From: Promicromonospora citrea
GTDB lineage: Bacteria > Actinomycetota > Actinomycetes > Actinomycetales > Cellulomonadaceae
Length of the DNA stretch: 32,388 bases
Assembly: GCF_013004695.1 (NCBI RefSeq)
Contig: NZ_JABEMG010000045.1
Location: forward strand, 1 to 32,388
Direction: 5' to 3'
The position numbers were made by a program, and so were the translations under genes. The notes under the pieces were generated by a model. It was not told where the DNA came from. It was given only the letters and a program-made list of their open reading frames with translations, and searched no databases. Shown here one piece after another: positions 14,198 to 22,010 of this stretch. How positions within the stretch are numbered: position 1 is the first letter of the stretch; each line of letters begins with the position of its first letter.

Positions 14198-15793
14198 GTG
14201 ACCCAGGCCCTCGCGCAGCCGACCCCCGGCACCGCCTCCGGCGACCCGACGCCCTCCGCCCCGCCCCTGCTGCCGCTGTGGGCCGCCGTGCCGGTGGCCG
14301 CGCTCGCGGGGCTCGCCCTCGATGCCGCGTTCCCGTCCCTGGGCTGGTGGCCGCTCGCCTACGTCGCCGTCGCGGCGTCGCTCGTCACGTTCGTCGGGCG
14401 GCGCGCCTGGGGCGCCGTGCTCGTCGGCGCGGCCTTCGGCGCGGCGTTCTGGTTCCCGCACGTGTCCTGGTCGTCGCGGTTCCTCGGCGACGACCCGCTC
14501 GGCTGGGTGCCGTGGGTCGCGCTGGCCACGTCCCAGACGCTCCTCACCGCCGCCGTGTCGCCGCTGATCGCGCTGGCCTACCGCTGGGTGCCCCGGTGGC
14601 GCGGCACGCGGGCCGTGCGGCTCGCCGTCCTGCCCCTCGTGGTCGCGGGCGCGTGGACCACCCGGGAGCTCGTGCTCGGCTCCTGGCCGTACGGCGGGTT
14701 CCCGTGGGGGCGCCTCGGCATGAGCCAGTCGGCGAGCCCCGTCGCGCCGGTCGCGTCGTGGCTCGGGGTGTCCGGGCTCACCTTCTGCATGGTGCTGCTG
14801 TGCGCCGCGGTCATCGAGGTGGTGCGGCACGCCGCGGCGGCGCCGTCGGCCGGGCGCGGCCGGTGGCTCACCGGGGTGCCCGCCGTGGCGCTCGCGGCCG
14901 TGCTGGTCGCCCTGCCGCAGTTCCCCACCACGCCGGCGGGCACGCTGCGCGTCGGCGCGGTCCAGGGCGACGGCCCCGCCGCCTACGTCGACGAGCGCGA
15001 ACCCGGCGACCTCCTGCGGGCCCAGCTCGACGCGTCGGAGCCCCTCGAGGACGAGCGCGTCGACCTCGTCGTCTGGCCCGAGGGCGGTGTCGGTGCCGAC
15101 CCCGTGGCCGACGGCGGTGCGGCCACCGCGCTGTCCTCGGCCGCCCGCCGCTACCAGGCCCCGCTGCTGGTCAACGCGGCGTCGTGGCGCGGCGACCGCA
15201 TGTTCAACACGTCCTTCCTCTGGACCGAGGGCGGGCCCACCGCCACGCACGCCAAGCGCCATCCCGTGCCGTTCGGCGAGTACGTGCCCGACCGCGCGTT
15301 CTACGGCGCCATCGTGCCCAGCCTCGTGAACCTGCTCGCCCGCGAGTACAGCCCCGGCAGCGACGCGCCCGTCGTCGACACGGGTGACGCCGTCGTCGGT
15401 CTGGCGATCTGCTTCGACGTCGTGTTCGACGACGTCGTCCGCGAGGGCGTGCAGGGCGGCGCCCAGGCGTACATGTTCCAGACCAACAACGCCGACTTCC
15501 GCGGCACCGACGAGAACCTGCAGCAGACGGCCATGGCGCGCATGCGCGCCGTCGAGACCGGACGTGCCGTGGTCAACCTCTCGACCACCGGCACCAGCCA
15601 GGTCTTCGGGCCCGACGGCGCACCCGGGCCCGCGCTGCCCGCCGACGAGGCGGGGATCATCGTGACCGACGTCGAGCTGCGCGACGGCGTCACCGCGGGC
15701 GTGCTCGTCGGGCCGTGGCTCCAGCGGGGGATCGTGGTCGGCACCGTGCTGGCGCTGGCGGCGCTCGCGGTGGCGGGGCGACGGCGGGCCTGA
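14198..15793 (+). CDS. lnt: Apolipoprotein N-acyltransferase
   Basis: 531 residues from GTG 14198. It transfers an acyl chain to the N-terminal Cys of lipoproteins at the outer face of the membrane. A Pro-rich start precedes about six membrane helices (residues ~25-235), then a nitrilase-like domain. The catalytic triad is visible: Glu295 in VVWPEGG, Lys353 in HAKRHPVPFGEYVP and Cys405 in AICFDVVFD. A final hydrophobic helix ends the protein. Lnt occurs in many high-GC actinobacteria. Two likely clients are encoded in this window: the AztD-like protein and the sugar-binding protein, both with lipoboxes. It appears to be transcribed alone. Confidence 0.93.
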   Translation: MTQALAQPTPGTASGDPTPSAPPLLPLWAAVPVAALAGLALDAAFPSLGWWPLAYVAVAASLVTFVGRRAWGAVLVGAAFGAAFWFPHVSWSSRFLGDDPLGWVPWVALATSQTLLTAAVSPLIALAYRWVPRWRGTRAVRLAVLPLVVAGAWTTRELVLGSWPYGGFPWGRLGMSQSASPVAPVASWLGVSGLTFCMVLLCAAVIEVVRHAAAAPSAGRGRWLTGVPAVALAAVLVALPQFPTTPAGTLRVGAVQGDGPAAYVDEREPGDLLRAQLDASEPLEDERVDLVVWPEGGVGADPVADGGAATALSSAARRYQAPLLVNAASWRGDRMFNTSFLWTEGGPTATHAKRHPVPFGEYVPDRAFYGAIVPSLVNLLAREYSPGSDAPVVDTGDAVVGLAICFDVVFDDVVREGVQGGAQAYMFQTNNADFRGTDENLQQTAMARMRAVETGRAVVNLSTTGTSQVFGPDGAPGPALPADEAGIIVTDVELRDGVTAGVLVGPWLQRGIVVGTVLALAALAVAGRRRA

Positions 15794-15815
15794 GCTCGGG
15801 CGTGCCGTGACCCGG

Positions 15816-15834
15816 GTGCCGGCTCGGTCGGCAC
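15816..15834 (+). terminator. Possible terminator after lnt
   Basis: GTGCCG, 7-nt loop, CGGCAC: a 6-bp stem 23 bp after the lnt stop, with no T-run. Confidence 0.4.
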
Positions 15835-15902
15835 GCGTGTCGGTGTCCTTCGCTACGGTGCTGGGACGGAGCCGGCGGCGGATTCTCGACACGGGGGTGC
15901 TC

Positions 15903-16526
15903 ATGGGTGGTGCCAAGGTCGACCTCAAGAAGAGCCTCGACGCGTACCGGGCACAGCGGGGCCGGTTCCGGCTGCTCGACGTCCCGGACCAGCAGTACCT
16001 CGTGGTCGACGGGCACGGCGACCCGAACACGGACGTCTTCGCCGCGGCGGTCGAGGCGCTCTACCCGGTGGCGTACGCGGTGAAGTTCGCGAGCAGGCAG
16101 CAGCTCGGGCGTGACTTCGTCGTCATGCCGCTCGAGGGGCTGTGGTGGGCGCGCGACCTGGACGTGTTCACCGTCCGCCGGGACAAGGCGCACTGGGACT
16201 GGACGCTCATGGTGCTGCAGCCGGACTGGGTCGGGCCGGACCTGGTCGCCGAGGCCGTCGAACGGGTGCGCGGGCGGGGCGCTCCCGCGCGGCTCGACGA
16301 CGTGCGGTTCGAGCGCCTCGCGGAGGGGCGGTGCGTGCAGACGCTGCACGTCGGCTCGTTCGACGACGAGGCGGAGGTGCTCGCGCGGATGCACGACGAG
16401 TTCGTGCCGGCGAACGGACTGCGCCTGGCGGGGCGGCACCACGAGATCTATCTGAGCGACGTGCGGCGGGTGGCGCCCGAGAAGCGGCGGACGATCCTGC
16501 GACAGCCGGTGGAGGTCGCGGAGTAG
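15903..16526 (+). CDS. GyrI-like domain protein
   Basis: 207 residues from ATG 15903, preceded by a G-rich ribosome site; an upstream in-frame extension to 15807 looks non-coding. The start KVDLKKSLDAYRAQRGRFRLL and then QYLVVDGHGDPN are typical of stand-alone GyrI-like (AraC effector-binding) proteins of about 200 residues. The fold binds small hydrophobic molecules; some members act as cyclopropanoid hydrolases or toxin sinks. There is no DNA-binding domain, so it is not a regulator by itself. Conserved Trp residues (GLWWARDLDVF, HWDWTLMVLQPDWV) fit the binding pocket. Substrate unknown. It ends about 50 bp before a LexA-type box. Confidence 0.85.
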   Translation: MGGAKVDLKKSLDAYRAQRGRFRLLDVPDQQYLVVDGHGDPNTDVFAAAVEALYPVAYAVKFASRQQLGRDFVVMPLEGLWWARDLDVFTVRRDKAHWDWTLMVLQPDWVGPDLVAEAVERVRGRGAPARLDDVRFERLAEGRCVQTLHVGSFDDEAEVLARMHDEFVPANGLRLAGRHHEIYLSDVRRVAPEKRRTILRQPVEVAE

Positions 16527-16576
16527 GGCGGGGCCCCGTGCAGGGTTGTCCACAGGGGTGTCGGCCGCGCAGCGGA

Positions 16577-16592
16577 TCGATCAGGTGTTCGA
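16577..16592. promoter_or_regulatory. LexA (SOS) box
   Basis: TCGATC-AGGT-GTTCGA matches the actinobacterial SOS box TCGAAC-N4-GTTCGA at 11 of 12 defined positions. A -10-like TAGGAT (16593-16598) follows at once, so LexA binding would block the DUF222-HNH promoter. Confidence 0.7.
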
Positions 16593-16634
16593 TAGGATGA
16601 TGCCACGACGGAGGCGATGTGCGAGGTGGGTGCG

Positions 16635-18125
16635 ATGGATGAGGTGCGCGAGCGCGTCGGCGTGGCAGCCGACCTGGCGCCGGGTCGCGCGCCCACGGAA
16701 CCCGGGCGTGGTGGTCCCGGCATGTCCGGCGCCGCCCCGGTGCTCGACGCCTCGCTCGTGGCGCGCCTCCGAGCGGTGATCGCGGACGGCGTGCTGCCCG
16801 GCGCCGGTGACCCGGTGCGCTCGGTCTCGCGCGGGACCGCGGCCGCCTGGGTCGATCTGCTGGCCGAGCTCGAGAAGGTGAAGCACTCGGTCGCGGCCGC
16901 GCAGGCGCGCGCGGCCGTCGCGCTGGACGAGGTGACCCGCGCGGCGGAGGCTGACCAGGGTGTCCGGGCGGAGCGCCGGGGCCGCGGCGTGCCGGCGCAG
17001 GTGGGCGCGGCGATGACCCGGTCGCCGCACGCGGGCGCCTCCTTCCTCGGCGCCGCCCGCGTGTGGGTGCAGCAGATGCCGTACACGTTCGAGGCGCTCC
17101 GGGTCGGGGCGCTGAGCGAGTGGCGCGCCATGATCCTCGTGCGCGAGACGTCGCACCTGAGCCCGGAGCACCGTGCCGTGGTCGACGAGGAGGTCTGCCG
17201 CGACCTGGCGGCGCTCGCCGGGCTGGGCGCCAAGCGGCTCGCCGCGCGGGTCCAGGCGATCGCCGCGCGGCTCGACGTGCACGCCACGGTGCGGCGGCTC
17301 GCGAGGGCCGAGGGGGAGCGGCACGTCTCGGTGCGCCCTGCACCCGACCTCATGGTGTACCTCACGGCCCTGGTGCCGATGAAGCAGGGCATCCAGGCCT
17401 ACGCCCAGCTGCGGGCCCACGCCGACGCGGCGCGGGCCGCGGGCGACGGGCGCTCCGGCGGTCAGCTGATGGCTGACGCGCTGATCGAGCGCGTGACCGG
17501 CCGTGACCGGGCCGACGACGTCCCGGTCACGGTCAACCTCCTCGTGTCGGACGAGACGCTGCTCGCGGGCGGCGCCGACCCCGGGGTGGTGCTGGAGGGT
17601 TCCTCGGCGGGTGCGGGCGTGGTGCCCGCACCGGTGGCGCGCGAGCTGGTCGCCGCCGGTGTCGACGCCGACGCAGCCTGGTTGCGGGCGATCTACGTGA
17701 GCCCGGCCGGGCGCATGCTGGCCACGACGAGCACGAGCCGGTTCTTCCCCTCCGGCATCTCCGCGGTGCTCCGCGCGAGGCAGCAGGGCATCTGCGCGAC
17801 GCCGTACTGCGACGCGCCCGTCCGGCACGCCGACCACGTGCTGCCGTACGGCGAGGGAGGCGCGACGAGCCTGGCGAACGCGCAAGGGCTGTGCGTCCGG
17901 TGCAACCACGCGAAGCAGGCGCCCGGTTGGGTGCAGAGACTGTCGGGCGAGGACGGTCCGGAGGTCGCCGAGACCGTGACCTCGACGGGGCACACGTATG
18001 CGTCGGTCCTGCCACGGCCGCCGCGCGCCCTCGGCAGGGCCGCGCCGCGCGGCGGAGCGATCCTCCGGCCCCGGCGGGGAACACCCCGGCGGTCCGGGTC
18101 AGGGTCGCATCCACCCGGGGGTTGA
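16635..18125 (+). CDS. DUF222 / HNH endonuclease domain protein (13E12 family)
   Basis: 496 residues from ATG 16635, which has GAGGTGGG at good spacing. ATG 16617 is in frame, but its GGAGG is only 2 bp away. The long helical N-terminal DUF222 region (ELEKVKHSVAAAQARAAVALDEV onward, broken by short loops) leads to a C-terminal HNH nuclease: CATPYCDAPVRHADHVLPYG, then NAQGLCVRCNHAKQAPGW, with zinc Cys pairs, the catalytic DH and the final CN..K. The family occurs in many copies in actinobacteria (13E12 repeat of Mycobacterium), and some copies are LexA-controlled. The box at 16577 fits that. Its cellular role is not established. The stop lies inside a 13-bp palindrome (18122-18134). Confidence 0.92.
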   Translation: MDEVRERVGVAADLAPGRAPTEPGRGGPGMSGAAPVLDASLVARLRAVIADGVLPGAGDPVRSVSRGTAAAWVDLLAELEKVKHSVAAAQARAAVALDEVTRAAEADQGVRAERRGRGVPAQVGAAMTRSPHAGASFLGAARVWVQQMPYTFEALRVGALSEWRAMILVRETSHLSPEHRAVVDEEVCRDLAALAGLGAKRLAARVQAIAARLDVHATVRRLARAEGERHVSVRPAPDLMVYLTALVPMKQGIQAYAQLRAHADAARAAGDGRSGGQLMADALIERVTGRDRADDVPVTVNLLVSDETLLAGGADPGVVLEGSSAGAGVVPAPVARELVAAGVDADAAWLRAIYVSPAGRMLATTSTSRFFPSGISAVLRARQQGICATPYCDAPVRHADHVLPYGEGGATSLANAQGLCVRCNHAKQAPGWVQRLSGEDGPEVAETVTSTGHTYASVLPRPPRALGRAAPRGGAILRPRRGTPRRSGSGSHPPGG

Positions 18126-18181
18126 CGCCGTCAAACCTCGGTCCGATGTGCGGTCCGGGCCGGGCGACCTAGGTTCGCGGT

Positions 18182-18808
18182 ATGACCACGGTTTCTCGGA
18201 CGCCGTCCGCCGGCGCACTGCTCACCCGCCCCCTCGTGCGCGCGCTGCTCGTCGTGCTCGCCGGCTTTCTCCTGGGCGGCCTGACGTCGTACGCGTAGGG
18301 CTTCCTGCCGGAGGCCCTCTCCTCGTTCGCGAACTCGTCGAGCGGGTGGATGATCCTCACCGTGGCGCTCGTCTTCTGGTCCCGCCTCCGCACCGGCCCC
18401 GCGGCGGCGCTCGGCACGGCGACCTTCGTGGTGCTCCTGCTCGGCTACAGTGTGGCCGCCCAGCTGCGCGGCTACTACTACGACCCCACGACGTGGCTCG
18501 TCATCGGCATCGTCGTGGGCCCGTTCGTCGGTGTCGCCGCGGCGTGGCTGCGGGGCACCGGTCTCGGTGCCGCCCTGGCCGCGGGCGTGCTCGCGGGCGT
18601 CGGCCTGGGGGAGGCGGTGTACGGCCTGACCGTGGTGCACGAGACGACCAGCCCCGTGTACTGGTCGGTGCTCGGCGTCGCGGCCCTCGCGCTGCTGGTC
18701 GGCATGCTGGTGCGCCGGGTCCGCGGCCCGCTGCCCGCGGCCGTCGCGGTGGTGACGGCGCTCGTCGTGACGGCGGGCGTGCCGGTGGGGTACGCGTCCC
18801 TGGGGTGA
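18182..18808 (+). pseudogene. DUF6518-like membrane protein broken by an amber codon
   Basis: One frame runs from ATG 18182 to TGA 18808 (208 codons) with a single internal TAG at 18296-18298. Before it lies a first membrane helix (VRALLVVLAGFLLGGLTSYA); after it comes GFLPEALSSFANSSSGW and four or five more helices. Relatives have Gln at this point (SxAQGFLP), so one C-to-T change (CAG to TAG) explains the break. No frameshift is needed. A restart at ATG 18350 would give 152 residues lacking the first helix. A -10-like TAGGTT ends 6 bp before the first ATG, hinting at a leaderless message. The family's function is unknown. Confidence 0.75.
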
Positions 18809-18879
18809 CCGATGAGTTCGCGGCGCCCGCGGCGTCGACAGGGTGTTCCCGCTTCCGTTCACACCGCAAGGAGCCCGGC

Positions 18880-19302
18880 GTGGCCGTCACCCAGATCTTC
18901 GTGAACCTTCCCGTCGCCGACGTGCAGGCGAGCAGGGCCTTCTACGAGGCCGTCGGCGCCTCGGTCAACCCGGAGTTCTCCGACGAGTCGTCGACGAGCC
19001 TCGCGCTGGGCGAGACCGTCTTCGTCCAGATCATGAACCACACGAGGTTCACGTCGTTCACCAAGCGGCCCGTCGCGACCGACGGCGTCGAGGTGATCAA
19101 CGCGCTGGGCGTCGGCTCGCGCGAGGAGGTCGACCGGATCGCCGACGCCGCCCTGCAGGCAGGCGGCACCGAGTCGAACGACGCCCAGGACCTGGGCTGG
19201 ATGTACAACCGGGCGTTCGCCGACCTCGACGGTCACCACTGGGAGGTCGCCTTCCTGGACGAGGCGGCGATGGCCGAGGCCTTCGCGGCCGAGGGCGCCT
19301 GA
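18880..19302 (+). CDS. VOC-family (glyoxalase-fold) protein
   Basis: 140 residues from GTG 18880 with ribosome site AAGGAG; a longer in-frame extension upstream lies over the DUF6518 gene and is discarded. The opening TQIFVNLPVADVQASRAFYEAVGA and the close of the module (FADLDGHHWEVAFLDE) show one vicinal-oxygen-chelate domain of the extradiol-dioxygenase-like, PhnB-like type. Such proteins are usually dimeric and metal-binding, or bind and sequester toxins. The mid-section (SREEVDRIADAALQAGGTE) matches the family. No partner gene points to a substrate. A metal-responsive promoter begins only downstream of its stop. Confidence 0.88.
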   Translation: MAVTQIFVNLPVADVQASRAFYEAVGASVNPEFSDESSTSLALGETVFVQIMNHTRFTSFTKRPVATDGVEVINALGVGSREEVDRIADAALQAGGTESNDAQDLGWMYNRAFADLDGHHWEVAFLDEAAMAEAFAAEGA

Positions 19303-19328
19303 CGACCGCCCTCCCTCTGATACCTGTT

Positions 19329-19343
19329 TGAGAATCGTTCTCA
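19329..19343. promoter_or_regulatory. Zur-type box 1
   Basis: TGAGAATCGTTCTCA fits the actinobacterial 7-1-7 zinc-uptake-regulator dyad and is a perfect 6-3-6 palindrome. It lies 8 bp before the -35 TTGACT (19351-19356) of the downstream gene. Confidence 0.7.
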
Positions 19344-19367
19344 GATCTGCTTGACTCCGGATCGACA

Positions 19368-19382
19368 TGAGAATGATTGTCA
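19368..19382. promoter_or_regulatory. Zur-type box 2 over the -10 region
   Basis: TGAGAATGATTGTCA, a 7-1-7 dyad with one mismatch, centred 39 bp from box 1. It covers the likely -10 (GATTGT, 19375-19380; 18-bp spacing from TTGACT). Confidence 0.75.
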
Positions 19383-19425
19383 TTCCAGAGGGAGGGAGTG
19401 GGCGGTCTCCGGCCGCCCGACCACG

Positions 19426-20709
19426 ATGAACCGACACACCACCCGCGCGGCCGCAGGACTCGGTGCCGCGCTGTCCCTGCTCCTGCTGAGCGCCTGTGCC
19501 ACGGACGGCGGGGCGGCGGCCGGCTCGCCGTCGCCGTCCGCCACGGACGCCCACGACGCCCACGACGACGAGCGCGAGGCGACCGAGGCGCAGGCGAGCA
19601 CGCCCCGTGTCGCGGTCACCTACGACGGCGGCGTGCTCGTCCTGGACGCCCTGACCCTCGAGCCCGTCGGTGACATCGGGCTCGACGGCTTCGCACGCCT
19701 CAACCCGGCGGGCGACGAGCGCCACCTGCTCGTCTCCACCACCGGCGGGTTCCAGGCCCTCGACCTGGGCACCTGGGCCGAGGGCCACGGCGACCACGAC
19801 CACTTCTGGACGGCCGAGCCGGCCCTCACCGACGTGCGGTACGACGCCACCGAGCCCGGCCACGTCGTCGTCCACGAGGGGCGCACCGCCCTGTTCGACG
19901 ACGGCACGGGCCTCGTCCGCGTCGTCGACTCCGAGCACGTGGCCGACCACGACGCCGCGGCGCGGGAGCACACGACCCCGGAGCCGCACCACGGCGTCGC
20001 CGTCCCGCTGTCCGACGACACGCTCGTCGTCTCCGAGGGCACGCCCGACGCGCGCACCGGCATCCGGGTGCTCGACGCCGCCGGCGAGGAGGTCGCGGCG
20101 TCGGACGAGTGCCCCGGCGTGCACGGCGAGGCCGTCGCGGCCGACGAGGCGGTCGTCATCGGCTGCGAGGACGGTGCGCTCGTCTACACCGACGGCGAGA
20201 TCACCAAGGTCGCCGCGCCCGACGCCTACGGTCGCATCGGCAACCAGGCGGGCACCGAGGCGTCGCCCGTCGTGCTCGGCGACTACAAGACCGACCCGGA
20301 CGCCGAGCTGGAGCGCCCGACCCGCGTGTCCCTGATCGACACCCGGGACGGGTCGCTCGAGCTGGTCGACCTGCCGTCGTCGTACACGTTCCGGTCGCTC
20401 GCCCGGGGCGCGGAGGGCGAGGCGCTCGTGCTCGGCACCGACGGTGAGGTCCACGTGATCGACCCGGAGACGGCAGAGCTGACGGCGTCGATCCCGGTCA
20501 TCGACGCGTGGGAGGAGCCGCTCGACTGGCAGGAGCCGCGGCCGGCGATCCTGGCGCTGGACGGGTCGGTGTACGTGACCGACCCGGCGACCGACTCGAT
20601 CCACGCGGTCGACGTCGAGTCGGGCGAGGTGTGGAAGTCGGCCGAGCTCGGCGTCACGCCGAACGAGCTGAGCGGCGTCACGGGCGCCGGCCACGGCCAC
20701 GACCACTGA
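19426..20709 (+). CDS. aztD: AztD-like zinc metallochaperone lipoprotein
   Basis: 427 residues from ATG 19426. The signal peptide ends in a lipobox (LLSAC, Cys24), so the mature protein should sit on the outer face of the membrane. The body is a beta-propeller like AztD, a zinc chaperone that hands zinc to the binding protein of an AztABC transporter in characterised systems. Matching segments include VLDALTLEPVGDI, RLNPAGDERHLLVSTTGGFQ and GRIGNQAGTEASPVVLGDYK. His-rich patches are present after the lipobox (DAHDAHDDE), in the propeller (HGDHDHFW) and at the very end (GHGHDH). Two Zur-type boxes flank its promoter, which supports expression under zinc shortage. No aztABC genes are beside it, so it would serve a distant transporter. 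Confidence 0.88.
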   Translation: MNRHTTRAAAGLGAALSLLLLSACATDGGAAAGSPSPSATDAHDAHDDEREATEAQASTPRVAVTYDGGVLVLDALTLEPVGDIGLDGFARLNPAGDERHLLVSTTGGFQALDLGTWAEGHGDHDHFWTAEPALTDVRYDATEPGHVVVHEGRTALFDDGTGLVRVVDSEHVADHDAAAREHTTPEPHHGVAVPLSDDTLVVSEGTPDARTGIRVLDAAGEEVAASDECPGVHGEAVAADEAVVIGCEDGALVYTDGEITKVAAPDAYGRIGNQAGTEASPVVLGDYKTDPDAELERPTRVSLIDTRDGSLELVDLPSSYTFRSLARGAEGEALVLGTDGEVHVIDPETAELTASIPVIDAWEEPLDWQEPRPAILALDGSVYVTDPATDSIHAVDVESGEVWKSAELGVTPNELSGVTGAGHGHDH

Positions 20710-20721
20710 ACACCGCAGAGT

Positions 20722-20768
20722 GCTGGATCCTCGCCCTCTCCGGCGGACCGGGAGGGCGAGGATCCAGC
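20722..20768. terminator. Bidirectional terminator, long hairpin
   Basis: A perfect 17-bp stem: the left arm is 20722-20738 and the right arm its exact complement at 20752-20768. An inner CCGG/CCGG pair extends it beyond a bulged T. It lies between the convergent aztD and epoxide hydrolase genes and could stop both. Confidence 0.8.
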
Positions 20769-20781
20769 GCTCGGCGAGGGG

Positions 20782-21930
20782 TCAGACGGTGCGGAAGAAG
20801 GTGCGGAGGTCGTCGACCACGGCGTCGGGCACCTCCATCGCCGCGTAGTGGCCGCCCTCGGGGTGCTCGGACCAGTGCTCGATGCGGGCGTTGTCGCGCT
20901 CGGCGAGGGAGCGGATGGTCTGGAAGTCGTCCGCGAAGACGGCGACGCCGATGCGGCCCGTGCTCACCACCGGCTCGGCGCCCGAGCGCAGCTCGGTGTG
21001 GTGGTAGCGCACGGCCGTGGCCGCGGTGTTGGTGAGCCAGTAGAGGCTGACCTGGGCGAGGATCTGGTCGAGCGAGACGAGGCTCGTGCCGTTGCCGAAG
21101 CTCTCGAACAGCTCGCTGTAGGCCAGCAGGGCCACGGGGGAGTCGCTGAGCCCCGCGGCGATCGTCTGGGGTCGCGAGCCGTTCATCGCGTTGTACCCGC
21201 CGACGCTCTGGAACCACTGCATGTGCTGCAGCGCCGCGAACTCCTTGGGGCCGAACCCGTCCATCTCGCCCTCCGCCCCCGAGGGGAACGAGAAGAGCTG
21301 GAGCACGTGGGCGCCGAGGAAGCCCTCGGGGTCGAGGACCGCGAGCTCGCGGCCGACCAGGGTCCCCGCGTCGGAGCCGTGCGTGCCGTAGGACTCGTAG
21401 CCGAGCCGCCGCATGAGGGTGTCCCACGTGCGGGCGACGCGCGCCATGGTCCAGGTGCCGCCGTCGGCCGGCTCGCTCAGCGGGGTGCTGAAGCCGAAGC
21501 CGGGGATCGACGGGATGACGACGTGGAAGGCGTCCTCGGCGCGGCCGCCGTGGGCGACCGGGTCGGTGAGCGGGCCGATCATGTCGAGGAAGTCGAGGAA
21601 CGAGCCCGGGTAGGTGTGGGTCAGCACGAGCGCCCGTGCGCCCGGCTCGGCGGACCGCACGTGCAGGAAGTGCACGGTCTGGCCGTCGATCTCGGTGAGG
21701 AACTGCGGGTAGGCGTTGGCCCGCTCCTCGACGGCCCGCCAGTCGAACGCGGTGCGCCAGTGCTCGACGGCGTTCCGCAGGTAGGACTCGGGCGTGCCGT
21801 ACTCCCAGGAGTCGCCGGGCGCGGCCGGCGCGAAGCGGGTGCGGGCGAGGCGGTCGGCCAGGTCGTCCAGGTCGGCCTGCGGGATCGCGATGCGGAAGGG
21901 GCGGATGTCGGTGCTCTGCGTGGTGTCCAT
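20782..21930 (-). CDS. Epoxide hydrolase (EHN-domain alpha/beta hydrolase)
   Basis: 382 residues. The N-terminal EHN region (FRIAIPQADLDDLADRLARTR) is the lid-anchoring segment of microsomal-type epoxide hydrolases. The alpha/beta-hydrolase core follows. The nucleophile is Asp187 in GTHGSDAGTLVG and the catalytic His is in EGGHYAAMEVPD near the C-terminus. The oxyanion segment reads THTYPGS where HGWPGS is usual, a variant also possible in active members. No signal peptide, so cytosolic. It is divergent from a WYL-type regulator and likely under its control. The substrate (epoxide or other ester-like compound) cannot be inferred. It ends 14 bp from the shared terminator hairpin. Confidence 0.88.
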   Translation of the reverse strand: MDTTQSTDIRPFRIAIPQADLDDLADRLARTRFAPAAPGDSWEYGTPESYLRNAVEHWRTAFDWRAVEERANAYPQFLTEIDGQTVHFLHVRSAEPGARALVLTHTYPGSFLDFLDMIGPLTDPVAHGGRAEDAFHVVIPSIPGFGFSTPLSEPADGGTWTMARVARTWDTLMRRLGYESYGTHGSDAGTLVGRELAVLDPEGFLGAHVLQLFSFPSGAEGEMDGFGPKEFAALQHMQWFQSVGGYNAMNGSRPQTIAAGLSDSPVALLAYSELFESFGNGTSLVSLDQILAQVSLYWLTNTAATAVRYHHTELRSGAEPVVSTGRIGVAVFADDFQTIRSLAERDNARIEHWSEHPEGGHYAAMEVPDAVVDDLRTFFRTV

Positions 21931-21950
21931 GTCTCCGACACTACGGAGGG

Positions 21951-21965
21951 TTCCGGAACAGTTCC
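21951..21965. promoter_or_regulatory. Palindromic operator candidate between epoxide hydrolase and WYL genes
   Basis: TTCCGGAA (21951-21958) overlaps the perfect dyad GGAAC-A-GTTCC (21955-21965). A rightward -10 TATTCT lies at 21972-21977. The 80-bp gap has no other dyad. Confidence 0.45.
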
Positions 21966-22010
21966 TTCCTGTATTCTCGGCGAACCAGAGAAAGATCGAA
22001 GGAGTCCTGG

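Noticed and set aside
12085-15387. 1100-codon open frame opposite the beta-glucosidase and running into lnt
   Set aside because: It is antisense to two well-recognised genes, has an Arg/Gly/Ala-rich composition typical of high-GC shadow frames and no family match or ribosome site.
18122-18134. TTGACG-C-CGTCAA palindrome over the stop of the HNH gene
   Set aside because: It is perfect but single, and its distance to the DUF6518 start fits no clear promoter; noted only in passing.
20722-20768. Long perfect hairpin as a mobile-element end or small RNA
   Set aside because: It lies exactly between two convergent stops and has no partner repeat elsewhere in the window; a shared terminator is the simplest reading.
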